Shown one piece after another: positions 6,349-6,397 of a stretch of 6,397 bases of DNA. The stretch spans positions 1 to 6,397 of the forward strand of contig JAWLCG010000298.1 of assembly GCA_041687295.1 (NCBI GenBank), given 5' to 3'. Both the position numbers and the translations under genes were made by a program. Within the stretch, counting starts at the first letter, position 1, and each line of letters starts with the position of its first letter. Source of the DNA: JAWLCG01 sp041687295. GTDB taxonomy: Bacteria; Planctomycetota; Phycisphaerae; SM23-33; FEN-1343. The notes under the pieces were generated by a model. The model was given only the letters and a program-made list of their open reading frames with translations. It had not been told where the DNA came from and searched no databases.

Positions 6349-6378
6349 AGAATACTGCCTCGCCCCGCCCCCCGGCAA
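6349..6378 (-). promoter_or_regulatory. Weak candidate promoter for trmB, possibly leaderless
   Basis: On the minus strand TTGCCG (6378-6373) and TATTCT (6354-6349) are separated by 18 bases, with four of six matches each. The -10 box ends seven bases before ATG 6341, so transcription would begin at or next to the start codon, giving a leaderless or near-leaderless message. If used, it excludes the upstream ATG at 6386, which lies before this promoter. Confidence 0.3.
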
Positions 6379-6397
6379 TCGCTCATCAGTGAATGGC

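Noticed and set aside
4866..6392. 508-residue plus-strand open frame spanning the QueG-like gene and trmB
   Set aside because: It runs antisense across two separate well-supported genes and their spacer, with no family motifs.

Overview
The window reads as chromosomal DNA from a high-GC planctomycete, most likely of the Phycisphaerae type. The main evidence is the first protein: it opens with the planctomycete LEPR-XLL motif (LEPRLLLDA) and carries a dockerin-like pair of calcium loops of the kind planctomycetes attach to secreted enzymes. GC content and strong G/C preference at third codon positions are even across the window, so there is no sign of recent foreign insertion in the genes.

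Layout. Positions 1-172 hold no recognisable gene, only strong G+C hairpins just beyond the end of the first gene. On the minus strand, 173-1948 encodes an exported GH30-like glycoside hydrolase with LEPR motif, catalytic barrel, beta-sandwich, dockerin and an unexpected C-terminal segment resembling the DUF533/TerB-like (YebE-type) fold. The 312-base gap 1949-2260 is a divergent control region. It has a near-consensus sigma70-type promoter facing the GH30-like gene, a weaker one facing right, and two copies of a GGCCAAT(T)CGG repeat exactly 40 bases apart between them. On the plus strand, 2261-4651 encodes a GH78-type alpha-L-rhamnosidase without a signal peptide. Between this gene and the next (convergent) lies an 83-base, nearly perfect two-stage hairpin (4710-4792), which looks like a repetitive palindromic element or a bidirectional structural terminator. 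The right end is a minus-strand pair: trmB (tRNA m7G46 methyltransferase, 5679-6341), then 18 bases later a QueG-related double-cluster iron-sulfur protein (4824-5660).

How the genes may work together. The two glycoside hydrolases share one control region, so they may respond to the same glycan. The GH30-like enzyme would act outside the cytoplasm, and the rhamnosidase would trim rhamnose-containing oligosaccharides inside (inference). The trmB/QueG-like pair looks like a small unrelated operon. The QueG relative appears to lack the catalytic aspartate and the full length of true epoxyqueuosine reductase, so its function is open.

I found no RNA gene, CRISPR array, insertion sequence or phage gene. 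The most unusual items are the DUF533-like tail on a dockerin-bearing hydrolase and the long intergenic hairpin.
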